NCBI GenBank assembly: GCA_022844485.1
Contig: JALHLQ010000009.1
Span: 62,001-126,000 of the forward strand
Length of the DNA: 64,000 nt
Reading direction: 5' to 3'
Source of the DNA: Xanthobacteraceae bacterium
GTDB lineage: Bacteria > Pseudomonadota > Alphaproteobacteria > Rhizobiales > Xanthobacteraceae
The translations under genes were made by a program, and so were the position numbers. Below are positions 56,340 to 64,000 of this stretch, one piece after another (within the stretch, counting starts at the first letter, position 1; every line of letters begins with the position of its first letter). Under the pieces are notes generated by a model. It was not told the DNA's origin. It ran no database searches and saw only the letters and a list, made by a program, of their open reading frames with translations.

Positions 56340-58442
56340 CTAAATGCTGCCCACCGTCTTCAGCCGCGCGCGCGGGTGAATTTCCGACTGCGACAGCACC
56401 GGGGTCTGCGAGCGGAAACGTTCTACGATGGAACGGACGAACGGCCGCGCCGCCGGCGAGGTCACGAGCACCGGCGCTTCACCTTCCCGCGCGGCGTCCT
56501 CAAAACGGTCGCGGATCAGCGTGATGAATTCGGTGAGCTTTGATGGTTGCATGGCGAGGCTTCTTTCCTCGCCCTGGCCCACGATCGATTCCGCGAATGC
56601 CTGCTCCCACTTGGCCGAGAGCGCGATCAGCGGCACGTAACCGTTCGGCGAGAGATGCTGCGCGCAAATCTGGCGCGCAAGCCGTGCTCGCACATGTTCC
56701 ACCAGCATCGCCGGGTTGCGAGTGATCGCGACCGCGTCGGCGATACCCTCGAGGATCGTCGCGAGGTCCCGGATCGAGATCCGCTCCGCGAGAAGATATT
56801 GCAGCACGCGCTGGATGCCCGACACGGTGATCAGCGCCGGGACAATGTCCTTCAAGAGCTCGGATTGATCCTTCGGCACCTCCTTGAGCAGTTTCTGCAC
56901 CTCCGCATAGGACAGGAGATCGGCCATATTGATCTTCAGCGCCTCGGTGAGGTGCGTCGCGAGCACGGTCGCCGCATCGACGACGGTGTAGCCCTTGATC
57001 GAGGCTTCTTCTTTCAGCATCGGATCGACCCAGGTTGCCGGCAGGCCGAAGGTCGGCTCGGCCGTATGCACGCCGGGCAGTTCCACCTGACCGCCGGCCG
57101 GGTCCATCACCATGTACTGGCCGGGCCAAATGCGGCCGGAGCCTGCCTCGACCTCCTTCACCTTGATGACGTAGCTGTTGGCCTCGAGTTGCACGTTGTC
57201 GAGGATGCGGACGGCGGGCATCAGGAAGCCCATCTCGATTGCCAGCGAACGGCGAAGCGCCTTGATCTGCTCGGTCAGGCGATCGGAGCCGTCGGGTGAG
57301 TTCACAAGCGGCAAGAGCGCATAGCCGAGTTCGATCTTCAGGTCGTCGATTTTGAGCGCGGCCGCGATCGGCTCTTCGGTCGGCGTTGCCTTTGCCTCGT
57401 TCTCGGCTTGGCGCACGGCAGCGGCCGTTTCGGCCCGCGTGCGCTTATCGATCAGAAAGGCCAGCGCGCCGGCTCCGCCTCCGAGCAACAGGAAGGGCAG
57501 CATGGGGATGCCGGGAAGGAGCGCAATGACGCTCATGACCGCCGCCGACATGCCGAGCGCTTTCGGATAGCCGGACAGCTGCTTCAAGAGAGCCTGATCG
57601 GCAGCGCCGGTCACCCCTGCTTTCGACACCAGCAGGCCGGCGCCGGTCGAGACGATCAGCGCCGGCACCTGGGTGACGAGACCGTCGCCCACGGTCAGCA
57701 CCGTGTAGGCGCGCGCGGCGTCGGCAAAGCCCATGCCCTGCTGGGCGATGCCGATGATCATGCCGCCGATAATGTTGATAAAGACGATCAGGAGACCGGC
57801 AATGGCGTCGCCGCGCACGAATTTCGAGGCGCCGTCCATCGCGCCGTAGAAGGCGCTTTCGTCTTCGAGTTGCTTGCGGCGGCGGCGGGCTTCGTTTTCC
57901 TCAATGAGGCCGGCCGAGAGATCGGCGTCGATCGCCATCTGCTTTCCGGGCATGGCATCAAGGTTGAAACGGGCCGCGACCTCCGCAATTCGGCCCGAGC
58001 CCTTGGTGATGACGACGAAGTTCACGATCACCAGAATCGCGAACACGATGATGCCGATCACGAAGTTGCCGCTCATCACGAAGTTGCCGAACGCCTCGAT
58101 CACGTGGCCGGCAGCCGCCGTGCCCTCGTGCCCGTGCGCAAGGATGAGGCGGGTCGAGGCGAGGTTGAGCGCGAGCCGCAGCATGGTCGAGATAAGCAGA
58201 ACGGTCGGGAAGGCGGAGAACTCGAGCGGGTGATGGATGAACAAGGCCGTCATCAGGATCAGCACCGAGAGAATAATCGAGACGGCGAGAAAGAGGTCGA
58301 GAACAAGTGGGGGCAGCGGCAGGATCAGAACGACCAGAATCGTCATCACGCCGGTGGCGAGCGCGAGGTCGCCCCGCTTGAAAAGCGCGCCGAAGTCTTT
58401 GATTCCGAAGGTGAGGCCGGGGCCGGCCGTGATGTCGGTCAT
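56340..58442 (-). CDS. flhA: Flagellar export gate protein FlhA
   Basis: A 700-residue FlhA. The N-terminal half has eight membrane segments (ATGVMTILVVLILPLPPLVLDLFLAVSIILSVLILMTALF..., FVIGIIVFAILVIVNFVVITKGSGRIAEVAARFNLDAMPGKQMAIDADLSAGLIEENEARRRRKQLEDESAFYGAMDGASKFVRGDAIAG); the C-terminal half is the cytoplasmic nonameric ring domain (DPAGGQVELPGVHTAEPTFGLPATWV...). It is the gate and proton-driven docking platform of flagellar export. An upstream CtrA-like site supports early (class II) expression. Confidence 0.97.
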   Translation of the reverse strand: MTDITAGPGLTFGIKDFGALFKRGDLALATGVMTILVVLILPLPPLVLDLFLAVSIILSVLILMTALFIHHPLEFSAFPTVLLISTMLRLALNLASTRLILAHGHEGTAAAGHVIEAFGNFVMSGNFVIGIIVFAILVIVNFVVITKGSGRIAEVAARFNLDAMPGKQMAIDADLSAGLIEENEARRRRKQLEDESAFYGAMDGASKFVRGDAIAGLLIVFINIIGGMIIGIAQQGMGFADAARAYTVLTVGDGLVTQVPALIVSTGAGLLVSKAGVTGAADQALLKQLSGYPKALGMSAAVMSVIALLPGIPMLPFLLLGGGAGALAFLIDKRTRAETAAAVRQAENEAKATPTEEPIAAALKIDDLKIELGYALLPLVNSPDGSDRLTEQIKALRRSLAIEMGFLMPAVRILDNVQLEANSYVIKVKEVEAGSGRIWPGQYMVMDPAGGQVELPGVHTAEPTFGLPATWVDPMLKEEASIKGYTVVDAATVLATHLTEALKINMADLLSYAEVQKLLKEVPKDQSELLKDIVPALITVSGIQRVLQYLLAERISIRDLATILEGIADAVAITRNPAMLVEHVRARLARQICAQHLSPNGYVPLIALSAKWEQAFAESIVGQGEERSLAMQPSKLTEFITLIRDRFEDAAREGEAPVLVTSPAARPFVRSIVERFRSQTPVLSQSEIHPRARLKTVGSI

Positions 58443-58469
58443 GTTAGGCAGAATTTGCCGGGTTCATGG

Positions 58470-58484
58470 TTAGCGAAGGGTTAA
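58470..58484. promoter_or_regulatory. CtrA-like site upstream of flhA
   Basis: On the minus strand TTAA-CCCTTCG-CTAA (58484 to 58470), a TTAA-N7-TTAA pattern with one change, 28 bases before the flhA start codon. In Caulobacter early flagellar operons are activated by CtrA from such sites. Confidence 0.5.
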
Positions 58485-58658
58485 CGGCAGTCGCGGCGTC
58501 TGATGAAAGGGGGATTGCCAGGCAACCGGGTGAGGGACAGCGCTTGCAATCGGTCTGCCCCGCTACCCGGCTCCCATTGTCGCGGAGTTCACCTTTGGTT
58601 GCCCCCGATGGCTGGATGCTTGCGAACCTCTCCCACCGGCAGAGGCAGCTGTCCTGGG

Positions 58659-60029
58659 CTACGCCACCCCGCGCACTTCGCCGCCATGGGGGGCGGGGAC
58701 GTTGACGCCCTCGGCCGCATATTCGTTCAACTTGTTGCGCAAGGTGCGGATCGAGATGCCGAGGATATTGGCCGCATGGGTGCGGTTGCCAAGGCAGTGC
58801 TTCAACGTCTCCAGGATCAGATCGCGCTCGACATCGGCGACGGTGCGTCCGACCAGTGCGCGGGTCACCTGTTCGGCGGCGAGCGCAGCATGCGCCACCG
58901 CAGGCATCGCGCGCTGCTCGTCAAGCCGTGCTCCATCGGGCGCGATGATGGCTTCCGGGCCGATTTCGTCGCCGAGCGCCATCAGAACGGCACGGTGCAT
59001 GGTGTTTTCCAGCTCGCGCACATTGCCGGGCCAGCGGTTGACGGCAAGGGCCCGGCGCGCTTCCGCCGAGAGCGGGCGCACCGGCAGGCCGTTCGCCTGC
59101 GAATACTTGCGGACGAAATAGTTGGCGAGTTCGAGCACGTCGGCAGGGCGCTCGCGCAAAGGCGGAATCTTCAGGTTGACGACGTTCAACCGGTAGAGGA
59201 GGTCTTCACGGAAGGTGCCGTCGCGCACGGTCTCGGCGAGATTACGGTTCGAGGTCGCGATGACGCGGATGTCGACCGGCACAGGCTTTGTCCCACCCAC
59301 ACGGTCGATCACGCGTTCCTGAAGCGCGCGCAGGAGCTTTGCCTGCAGGCGCACATCCATTTCAGAGATCTCGTCGAGCAGGAGCGTGCCGCCCGTCGCC
59401 TCCTCGAACTTCCCGATGCGACGCGCAATCGCGCCGGTGAAGGCGCCTTTCTCGTGCCCGAACAATTCGGACTCAAGGAGGTTTTCGGGGATGGCGGCGC
59501 AGTTGACTGATATGAACGGCGCGCGTGATCGGCTCGATCGCCCGTGGACGTAGCGCGCAAGCACTTCCTTGCCTGTTCCGGACTCGCCGGTAATCAGGAC
59601 CGAGGCGTCGGACGGCGCGATCTGCTGCGCGAGCTTCACCACCAGTGCCATGGAATCGTCGCGATAGATGAGTTCGCGCGTATCGTCGGCAACGGCGGCG
59701 AGGACCGCTGCAATCATTTCCGGATCGGGCGGCAGCGGGATGTATTCCTTGGCGCCGGCATGGATCGCCGCAACGGCCGCCTTCGCATCGGTGGCCGTCC
59801 CGCAGGCGACGACCGGCACCGAAAAGCGTTCCGCTTCCAGCCGCTTGATCAGGTCGCGAATGTCGATCGCCACGTCGACCAAGAGAAGGTCGGCGCCGCG
59901 CCCGGCGCGCAGGACCCTCAGCGCCTGTTCGGTGTCTTCCGCATGGATGACGGCCGCCCCTTTGTCCATGGCGATTTTCGTCGCCGCAGTGAGCTGCCCC
60001 TTCAGGGTGCCGACGATGAGAAGGCGCAT
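58659..60029 (-). CDS. flbD: Sigma-54-dependent flagellar regulator FlbD
   Basis: A 456-residue NtrC-family activator. The N-terminal receiver-like domain lacks the acidic pocket (start MRLLIVGTLKGQLTAATKIAMDKGA) though Asp52 is kept; this is typical of FlbD. Central AAA+ domain has Walker A GESGTGKE (148-155) and GAFTGA (195-200), with an HTH at the C-terminus (NRTHAANILGISIRTLRNKLNEY). FlbD activates late flagellar and represses early flagellar genes in Caulobacter together with FliX. No sigma-54 site was found by eye in this window. Confidence 0.94.
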   Translation of the reverse strand: MRLLIVGTLKGQLTAATKIAMDKGAAVIHAEDTEQALRVLRAGRGADLLLVDVAIDIRDLIKRLEAERFSVPVVACGTATDAKAAVAAIHAGAKEYIPLPPDPEMIAAVLAAVADDTRELIYRDDSMALVVKLAQQIAPSDASVLITGESGTGKEVLARYVHGRSSRSRAPFISVNCAAIPENLLESELFGHEKGAFTGAIARRIGKFEEATGGTLLLDEISEMDVRLQAKLLRALQERVIDRVGGTKPVPVDIRVIATSNRNLAETVRDGTFREDLLYRLNVVNLKIPPLRERPADVLELANYFVRKYSQANGLPVRPLSAEARRALAVNRWPGNVRELENTMHRAVLMALGDEIGPEAIIAPDGARLDEQRAMPAVAHAALAAEQVTRALVGRTVADVERDLILETLKHCLGNRTHAANILGISIRTLRNKLNEYAAEGVNVPAPHGGEVRGVA

Positions 60030-60100
60030 GATCCCGATCCTTTCCTATTCTCTCGCATCCGGTCCGCCGGAGCCTGATCCGATCGGACGGGGCAAACGCA

Positions 60101-60460
60101 TCAGTTCCGTTCCGCCTTGATGATTTCCGTCATCGTTACGCCGAGCTTGTCTTCGACCAGCACGACTTCGCCGCGCGCAACGAGGCGGTTGTTGACATAG
60201 ATATCGATGGCTTCGCCGACCTTGCGGTCGAGCTCGAGAACGGCGCCCGGTCCAAGCTTCAGCAACTCGCCGACATCCATACGGGCGCGGCCGAGAACGG
60301 CCGAGACTTGCACCGGCACATCGAAGAGGGCCTCGAGGTCGGACGCGGTGCGACTCACATTCTCTTCACCCCTCGCGACCGGCTGCGTCTCTTCGCCCGG
60401 CACCATCTGCACGTCCCCTTCCAGATCGGGGAGGGGGACCTTGGGATCGTTGTCGCTCAT
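60101..60460 (-). CDS. fliN: Flagellar motor switch protein FliN
   Basis: A 119-residue FliN. The C-terminal SpoA domain (ALFDVPVQVSAVLGRARMDVGELLKLGPGAVLELDRKVGEAIDIYVNNRLVARGEVVLVEDKLGVTMTEII) is complete; the N-terminal 40 residues are acidic and flexible. Part of the C-ring with FliG and FliM. Its ATG overlaps the fliH stop by four bases (60457-60460). Ends 71 bases before flbD begins. Confidence 0.94.
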   Translation of the reverse strand: MSDNDPKVPLPDLEGDVQMVPGEETQPVARGEENVSRTASDLEALFDVPVQVSAVLGRARMDVGELLKLGPGAVLELDRKVGEAIDIYVNNRLVARGEVVLVEDKLGVTMTEIIKAERN

Positions 60461-61098
60461 CGCTCAAGCCCTCCGGATTGGGGTGCATCGCCGTGGCGTG
60501 CGGCAACGTATCGGGCCACGAGTTCGGCAATGGCCGAGTCCGCCGCCGCGCGATCTCGAACCAATCCGCCGTCCGCCCATTCGATGCGGCAGTCGCCCTC
60601 GGCAAGGTGCGGCTCGGCCAAAATCACGAGACGTCCGTCGAAGCCGGTGCGGCACGCCAGCTCTTCCAGCCGTTCGCGCGCGGCCAGATACAGCGAATCC
60701 GCAATGCGGATGACCACATGCGGAGCCGAGACGAACTGGGCGAAGCAATTTGCTGCAAGCGTCTCAATCTCGGCTAGCGGTTCGCGCGCAATCAGGGCGG
60801 ACGAAAGCTTGCGACCTACAGCGACCGCCACATGGACCGCTTCCGCTTCGATCTTCTCTTCCACCGACGACAGATCGGCGGAGAGACGCCCCAGTGCCTC
60901 GGCCACCCGCTCGAGCGCCATGGCGCCGCGCCGATCCGTCTCCGCGCTCGCGGCGGCGAATCCCTCGCGGTAGGCGGCCGCGCTCTTGTCGGCGACGATC
61001 AGTTCGTGGGCGGCGATCGCAATCGAAGGCTCGGTCTGTTCCGCGCGCGCGGTTCGCCCGAAATCCGTGTCGAAAAGGAATTTTGCCGGCGCGCTCAT
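60457..61098 (-). CDS. fliH: Flagellar assembly protein FliH
   Basis: A 213-residue FliH-like protein with a long N-terminal helical stretch (about 30-105, LGRLSADLSSVEEKIEAEAVHVAVAVGRKLSSALIAREPL) and a C-terminal VxI/ADSLYL...DCRIEWADGGLVRD pattern typical of FliH/HrpE. It regulates FliI. The call is supported by position between fliG and fliN. Seven bases separate it from fliG. Confidence 0.86.
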   Translation of the reverse strand: MSAPAKFLFDTDFGRTARAEQTEPSIAIAAHELIVADKSAAAYREGFAAASAETDRRGAMALERVAEALGRLSADLSSVEEKIEAEAVHVAVAVGRKLSSALIAREPLAEIETLAANCFAQFVSAPHVVIRIADSLYLAARERLEELACRTGFDGRLVILAEPHLAEGDCRIEWADGGLVRDRAAADSAIAELVARYVAARHGDAPQSGGLER

Positions 61099-61105
61099 CC
61101 GCTCC

Positions 61106-62200
61106 TCAATAAACCAGCTCGTCGTCGCCGCGGTTCTTGGAGATCATGATCTCGCCTTTGGCCGCCAGATCCTTGGCGAGATTGACCAGAAGCGCCTGAG
61201 ACTCGTCGACGTCGCGCAGGCGCACGGGTCCGAGCGCGCCCATATCGTCGGCCAGCATCTTTCCGGCGCGGGTCGACATATTGGAGAAGAAGAATTGTCG
61301 CACGACGTCGGAGGCGCCCTTCAGGGCGATTGCGAGCTTGTCCTTGTCGACATAGCGCATCAGCGTTTGCGCGGAGGCGGTGTCGAGCTTCACAAGATCG
61401 TCGAAGGTGAACATCAAGGTCTTGATGCGCTCGGCGCTCTCGCGGTTCTGCTCCTCCAAGGCGGTGATGAAGCGTGTCTCTGTCTGGCGGTCGAAATTGT
61501 TGAAAATCTCCGCCATGACCTCGTGCGCATCGCGCCGGCGCGTCTGCGACAGGCTCGACATGAATTCGGTGCGCAAGGTCTGCTCCACGCGCTCGAGCAC
61601 CTCCTTCTGCACCGCCTCCATCTTGAGCATGCGGCTGACCACGTCGAGGGCCAGATCCTCGGGAAGAATGGCCAGCACGCGCGCGGCGTGTTCGGGGCGG
61701 ATCTTCGAGAGCACGACGGCGACCGTCTGCGGGTATTCGTTCTTCAGATAGTTCGCGAGCACCTGCTCCTGAACGTTCGAGAGCTTTTCCCACATGTTGC
61801 GGCCGGCAGGACCGCGGATCTCGTCCATGACGAGGTGGACGCGCTCGGGCGGGAGATATTGCTGCAGCAACCGCTCGGTCGCGTCGTAGGTGCCCATCAG
61901 CGCACCGGAGGCCGAAAGCTGGCCGACAAATTCCAGCATCAGGCTCTCGACAGACTCCGACTCCACCGAGCCGAGCTCGGACATGGCGATCGAGACCTGA
62001 CGCAACTCTTCGTCGTCGAGCAGCTTCCAAACCTTCTCCCCGTACTGGTCGCCGAGCGCGAGCATCAGCACCGCGGCGCGCTCGACCCCGCTCAGGGAAT
62101 GGCGGTCCGTCGTTTGGGCGGTTTGCCGGCCGGCGAGGGTGGCGACGAGATCGGCGATCTCGGAACTCTTGTCGTTGGTCTTGGCCGCGGCTTTGGCCAT
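61106..62200 (-). CDS. fliG: Flagellar motor switch protein FliG
   Basis: A 364-residue FliG with the three domains: N ([42 protein letters not shown]), middle ([23 protein letters not shown], with the EHPQTxAxxL-like [15 protein letters not shown]) and C (FVSAPTR-like torque region [68 protein letters not shown]). It binds FliF and transmits torque from MotA. Two bases separate it from the fliF stop. Confidence 0.97.
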   Translation of the reverse strand: MAKAAAKTNDKSSEIADLVATLAGRQTAQTTDRHSLSGVERAAVLMLALGDQYGEKVWKLLDDEELRQVSIAMSELGSVESESVESLMLEFVGQLSASGALMGTYDATERLLQQYLPPERVHLVMDEIRGPAGRNMWEKLSNVQEQVLANYLKNEYPQTVAVVLSKIRPEHAARVLAILPEDLALDVVSRMLKMEAVQKEVLERVEQTLRTEFMSSLSQTRRRDAHEVMAEIFNNFDRQTETRFITALEEQNRESAERIKTLMFTFDDLVKLDTASAQTLMRYVDKDKLAIALKGASDVVRQFFFSNMSTRAGKMLADDMGALGPVRLRDVDESQALLVNLAKDLAAKGEIMISKNRGDDELVY

Positions 62201-62202
62201 GG

Positions 62203-63828
62203 TCAGGCGCCCCGGCTTTCAAGCGCCGGCTCGTTCAGCCAACTGCGAATAATCGCGACCGTTTCCTGCGGATTCTGCTGCGCGAGTTCGCCGACGCGCT
62301 GCAACGACTGCGCATGCACCTGCCCTTGCACCTTGGCGATGTCGATCATCTTCGCGGTGTGGTTGGTCACGACCGGAATGCCTTCGGGCACCGCCTCGCC
62401 CGGGGCGAGGCTCGGAATGGCGGCAACAGGCTGGGCCACTGGATGATCGGGCGAAATGGCGCGGCGCACGAGCGGGCGCACGACAAACAGCACCACCATG
62501 AGCGCCAGCAAGGCCATGACCGCGAGTTCGACCGCGCGAAGGATGTCCTCCTTGGTGAACTGGAGGTAGGCCATGAGCCCGCTAGGCTCGTTGATCGGGT
62601 TCGGCTGCACTTCCGCAAAGGGCAGGTTCACGACCTCGACCTGATCGCCGCGCTTCTGGTCGAAACCAATGGCCGAACGCACAAGCGTCGCAATTCGATC
62701 GAGATCTTCCTTCGAGCGCGCCTGGTAGCTCAGTTCGCCGGCTGGATTGCGCGCATAAGCGCCATCCACCAGCACCGCGACGGAGATGCGGCTGACGCGC
62801 CCGCCTTCCGTCACTTCGGTCTTGGTTGTGCGAGAGATCTCATAATTCGTGATTTCTTCGGATTTCCGGCTCTGCTCGCGGGCGGCGGAAGCGTCTTGGC
62901 GGCCGCCGGGCAATTCGTTGCCGACCGTCACCTGACCTTGGCTGTCGGCCGTCGCCGCCGATTCCTCCCGCGTCTGGCTTGATCGGAGGACCCGGCCGTC
63001 CGGATCGAACCGATCGGTCGTTTGCGTTACGCGGTTGTAATCGAACTCGGTCGTGAGCTGCACGCGTGCCCGGTTCGGCCCGACCACGGAGGTGACAATC
63101 GCCTCGACCTGTTCGCGCAGGCGGCGCTCATAGGCCAGCCGGCGCTCGTCGGCTTGTCCGGCCATGCCCCCCAGCGAGTCGTTCGAGGCGCCGTCGGCCA
63201 GGAGCCGTCCGGCTTCGTCCACCACCGAGACGCGCTCAGGCTTGAGGCCGTTCACGGCGGATGCCACGAGGTGGCGAATCGCGCGCACCTGCTGGCTCTC
63301 CAGGGCTCCGCGCACCTTCAGCACGATCGAGGCCGATGGCTCCGGCTTGTCGCGCGAGAACAAGGGGCGTTCCGGCAGGACGAGATGGACGCGCGCCGCC
63401 TGGACGCGGTCGAGCGCGCGAATGGTGCGGGCAAGCTCGCCCTCGAGCGCGCGCAGGTGGTTGATGTTCTGTACGAAGCTGGTCGTGCCGAGCGCGTCGG
63501 ACTTGTCGAAGATCTCGTATCCGACGCCGCCGCCTTTCGGCAGCCCGCCCTCGGCGAGCTTCATGCGCACGCGTGTCACGCGGTCGCGCGGTATCAGGAT
63601 AATCGCGCCTTCGTTCCTGATCTCATAGGGGATCGCCTGGCGATCGAGATCCTTGACGATGGTCGCGGAGTCTTCGATCGAGAGGTCGGTGAAGAGCGGC
63701 GTCATCTGCGGGGCGGTGACCCGCAGGATCATGAAAGCGAACAGTCCGATCAGGGCGGCGGTGACCGCGCCCATGGCGGCCAGCCGCGCCGCACCCAAAG
63801 ACTTGAGAAAATCCGTGAAACCTTGCAC
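62203..63828 (-). CDS. fliF: Flagellar MS-ring protein FliF
   Basis: A 541-residue FliF. Two membrane segments (about 13-33, [19 protein letters not shown]; and about 435-456, [17 protein letters not shown]) flank the periplasmic YscJ-like and FliF-specific domains, with [48 protein letters not shown]. The GTG at 63828 starting [20 protein letters not shown] fits homologues; an upstream GTG at 63867 would add 13 residues. Neither has a strong Shine-Dalgarno. First gene of a fliF-fliG-fliH-fliN operon. Confidence 0.95.
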   Translation of the reverse strand: MQGFTDFLKSLGAARLAAMGAVTAALIGLFAFMILRVTAPQMTPLFTDLSIEDSATIVKDLDRQAIPYEIRNEGAIILIPRDRVTRVRMKLAEGGLPKGGGVGYEIFDKSDALGTTSFVQNINHLRALEGELARTIRALDRVQAARVHLVLPERPLFSRDKPEPSASIVLKVRGALESQQVRAIRHLVASAVNGLKPERVSVVDEAGRLLADGASNDSLGGMAGQADERRLAYERRLREQVEAIVTSVVGPNRARVQLTTEFDYNRVTQTTDRFDPDGRVLRSSQTREESAATADSQGQVTVGNELPGGRQDASAAREQSRKSEEITNYEISRTTKTEVTEGGRVSRISVAVLVDGAYARNPAGELSYQARSKEDLDRIATLVRSAIGFDQKRGDQVEVVNLPFAEVQPNPINEPSGLMAYLQFTKEDILRAVELAVMALLALMVVLFVVRPLVRRAISPDHPVAQPVAAIPSLAPGEAVPEGIPVVTNHTAKMIDIAKVQGQVHAQSLQRVGELAQQNPQETVAIIRSWLNEPALESRGA

Positions 63829-63867
63829 CGGAGAGATCGCCCACGACCGACGGCAGCCGCCGTTCAC

Positions 63868-64000
63868 TAGGCAAGAATTTCCCAGTTGTTGGTTTCGAAA
63901 AGGTTAACGCGTGGCATTGTCGAGGGCGCAATCGCGCCGCCCGCACCACGGCCCGTTTGTCAGCGCGTTGGAAGGAGGAGAGCCGTTCAGGCTATTGGCG
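63868..64000. other. Region upstream of fliF, to the window end
   Basis: 133 bases with no complete gene. On the minus strand TTAA-CCTTTTC-GAAA (about 63906 to 63892) resembles a CtrA half-site upstream of fliF. A polypurine GGAAGGAGGAGAG (63970-63982) could be a ribosome site for a + strand gene beginning beyond the window. Confidence 0.35.

Overview
The window is a contiguous piece of a GC-rich alphaproteobacterial chromosome, most likely from the order Hyphomicrobiales (Rhizobiales). The main evidence is the complete CtrA/ChpT cell-cycle pair, an EipA (DUF1134) protein, FlbD, the DUF4164-zapA-6S RNA-FCL order, serC-serA behind a structured leader, Omp25/31-like outer membrane proteins, and GANTC (CcrM) sites clustered at the ctrA promoter. 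There are no insertion sequences, prophage genes, integrases or CRISPR arrays. Most of the window is core genome, and the accessory material is small inserts between conserved operons. Function calls come from family motifs seen in the translations; no database search was possible.

Layout. 1-2.2 kb: gap (start only) and tkt on the minus strand. 2.5-6.4 kb: DUF4164 protein, zapA, 6S RNA, 5-formyl-THF cyclo-ligase, a YmdB-type phosphoesterase, an ExoD protein and yebC. 6.4-8.2 kb: an EAL-CBS-GGDEF protein on the minus strand, sitting between yebC and ruvC. 8.5-10.9 kb: ruvC, ruvA, ruvB. 10.9-11.4 kb: a ParD/ParE-type toxin-antitoxin pair whose toxin stop overlaps ybgC. 11.4-20.5 kb: the tol-pal locus (ybgC, tolQ, tolR, tolA, tolB, pal, cpoB), interrupted by a TetR/DUF2852 pair and by two secreted proteins of unknown function. 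20.5-28 kb: tilS, ftsH (with a possible heat-shock promoter), an NnrS-like membrane protein, a 13-repeat TPR protein and glmM. 28-29.9 kb: two tandem paralogous outer membrane beta-barrel proteins sharing a TTAA-repeat upstream element. 29.9-38.3 kb: serC-serA, purA, a membrane-anchored hypothetical protein, rpoH, rluD and a small membrane protein. 38.4-43.6 kb: tRNA-Glu(CTC), a methyltransferase, a 27-residue membrane peptide, dienelactone hydrolase, a coiled-coil/DUF2927 pair, eipA and a YHS protein. 43.7-50.2 kb: chpT followed by cheA-cheW-cheY-cheB-cheR. 50.4-52 kb: an orphan LuxR regulator and ctrA. 52.3-54.1 kb: fliI-fliJ. 54.4-56.1 kb: an ECF sigma/anti-sigma pair and a small membrane protein. 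56.3-63.9 kb: flhA, flbD, fliN, fliH, fliG and fliF on the minus strand.

How the genes fit together. The right third is a motility and cell-cycle locus. ChpT relays phosphate to CtrA. CtrA is the usual activator of early flagellar genes in this class, and CtrA-like TTAA-N7-TTAA sites are seen before flhA and, weakly, before fliI. FlbD controls late flagellar genes, and the che genes steer the motor built from FliF, FliG and FliN. The left two thirds hold envelope maintenance (Tol-Pal, EipA, outer membrane proteins, GlmM), recombination repair (RuvABC), heat shock (RpoH, FtsH) and serine/purine synthesis.

The observations most worth a second look are: a serC leader in which the ribosome-binding site is paired; a G-quadruplex motif overlapping a long hairpin beside the ECF sigma module; the TTAA module shared by the two outer membrane protein genes; the GANTC cluster at ctrA; the toxin-antitoxin pair translationally linked to the tol-pal operon; and several very small genes.
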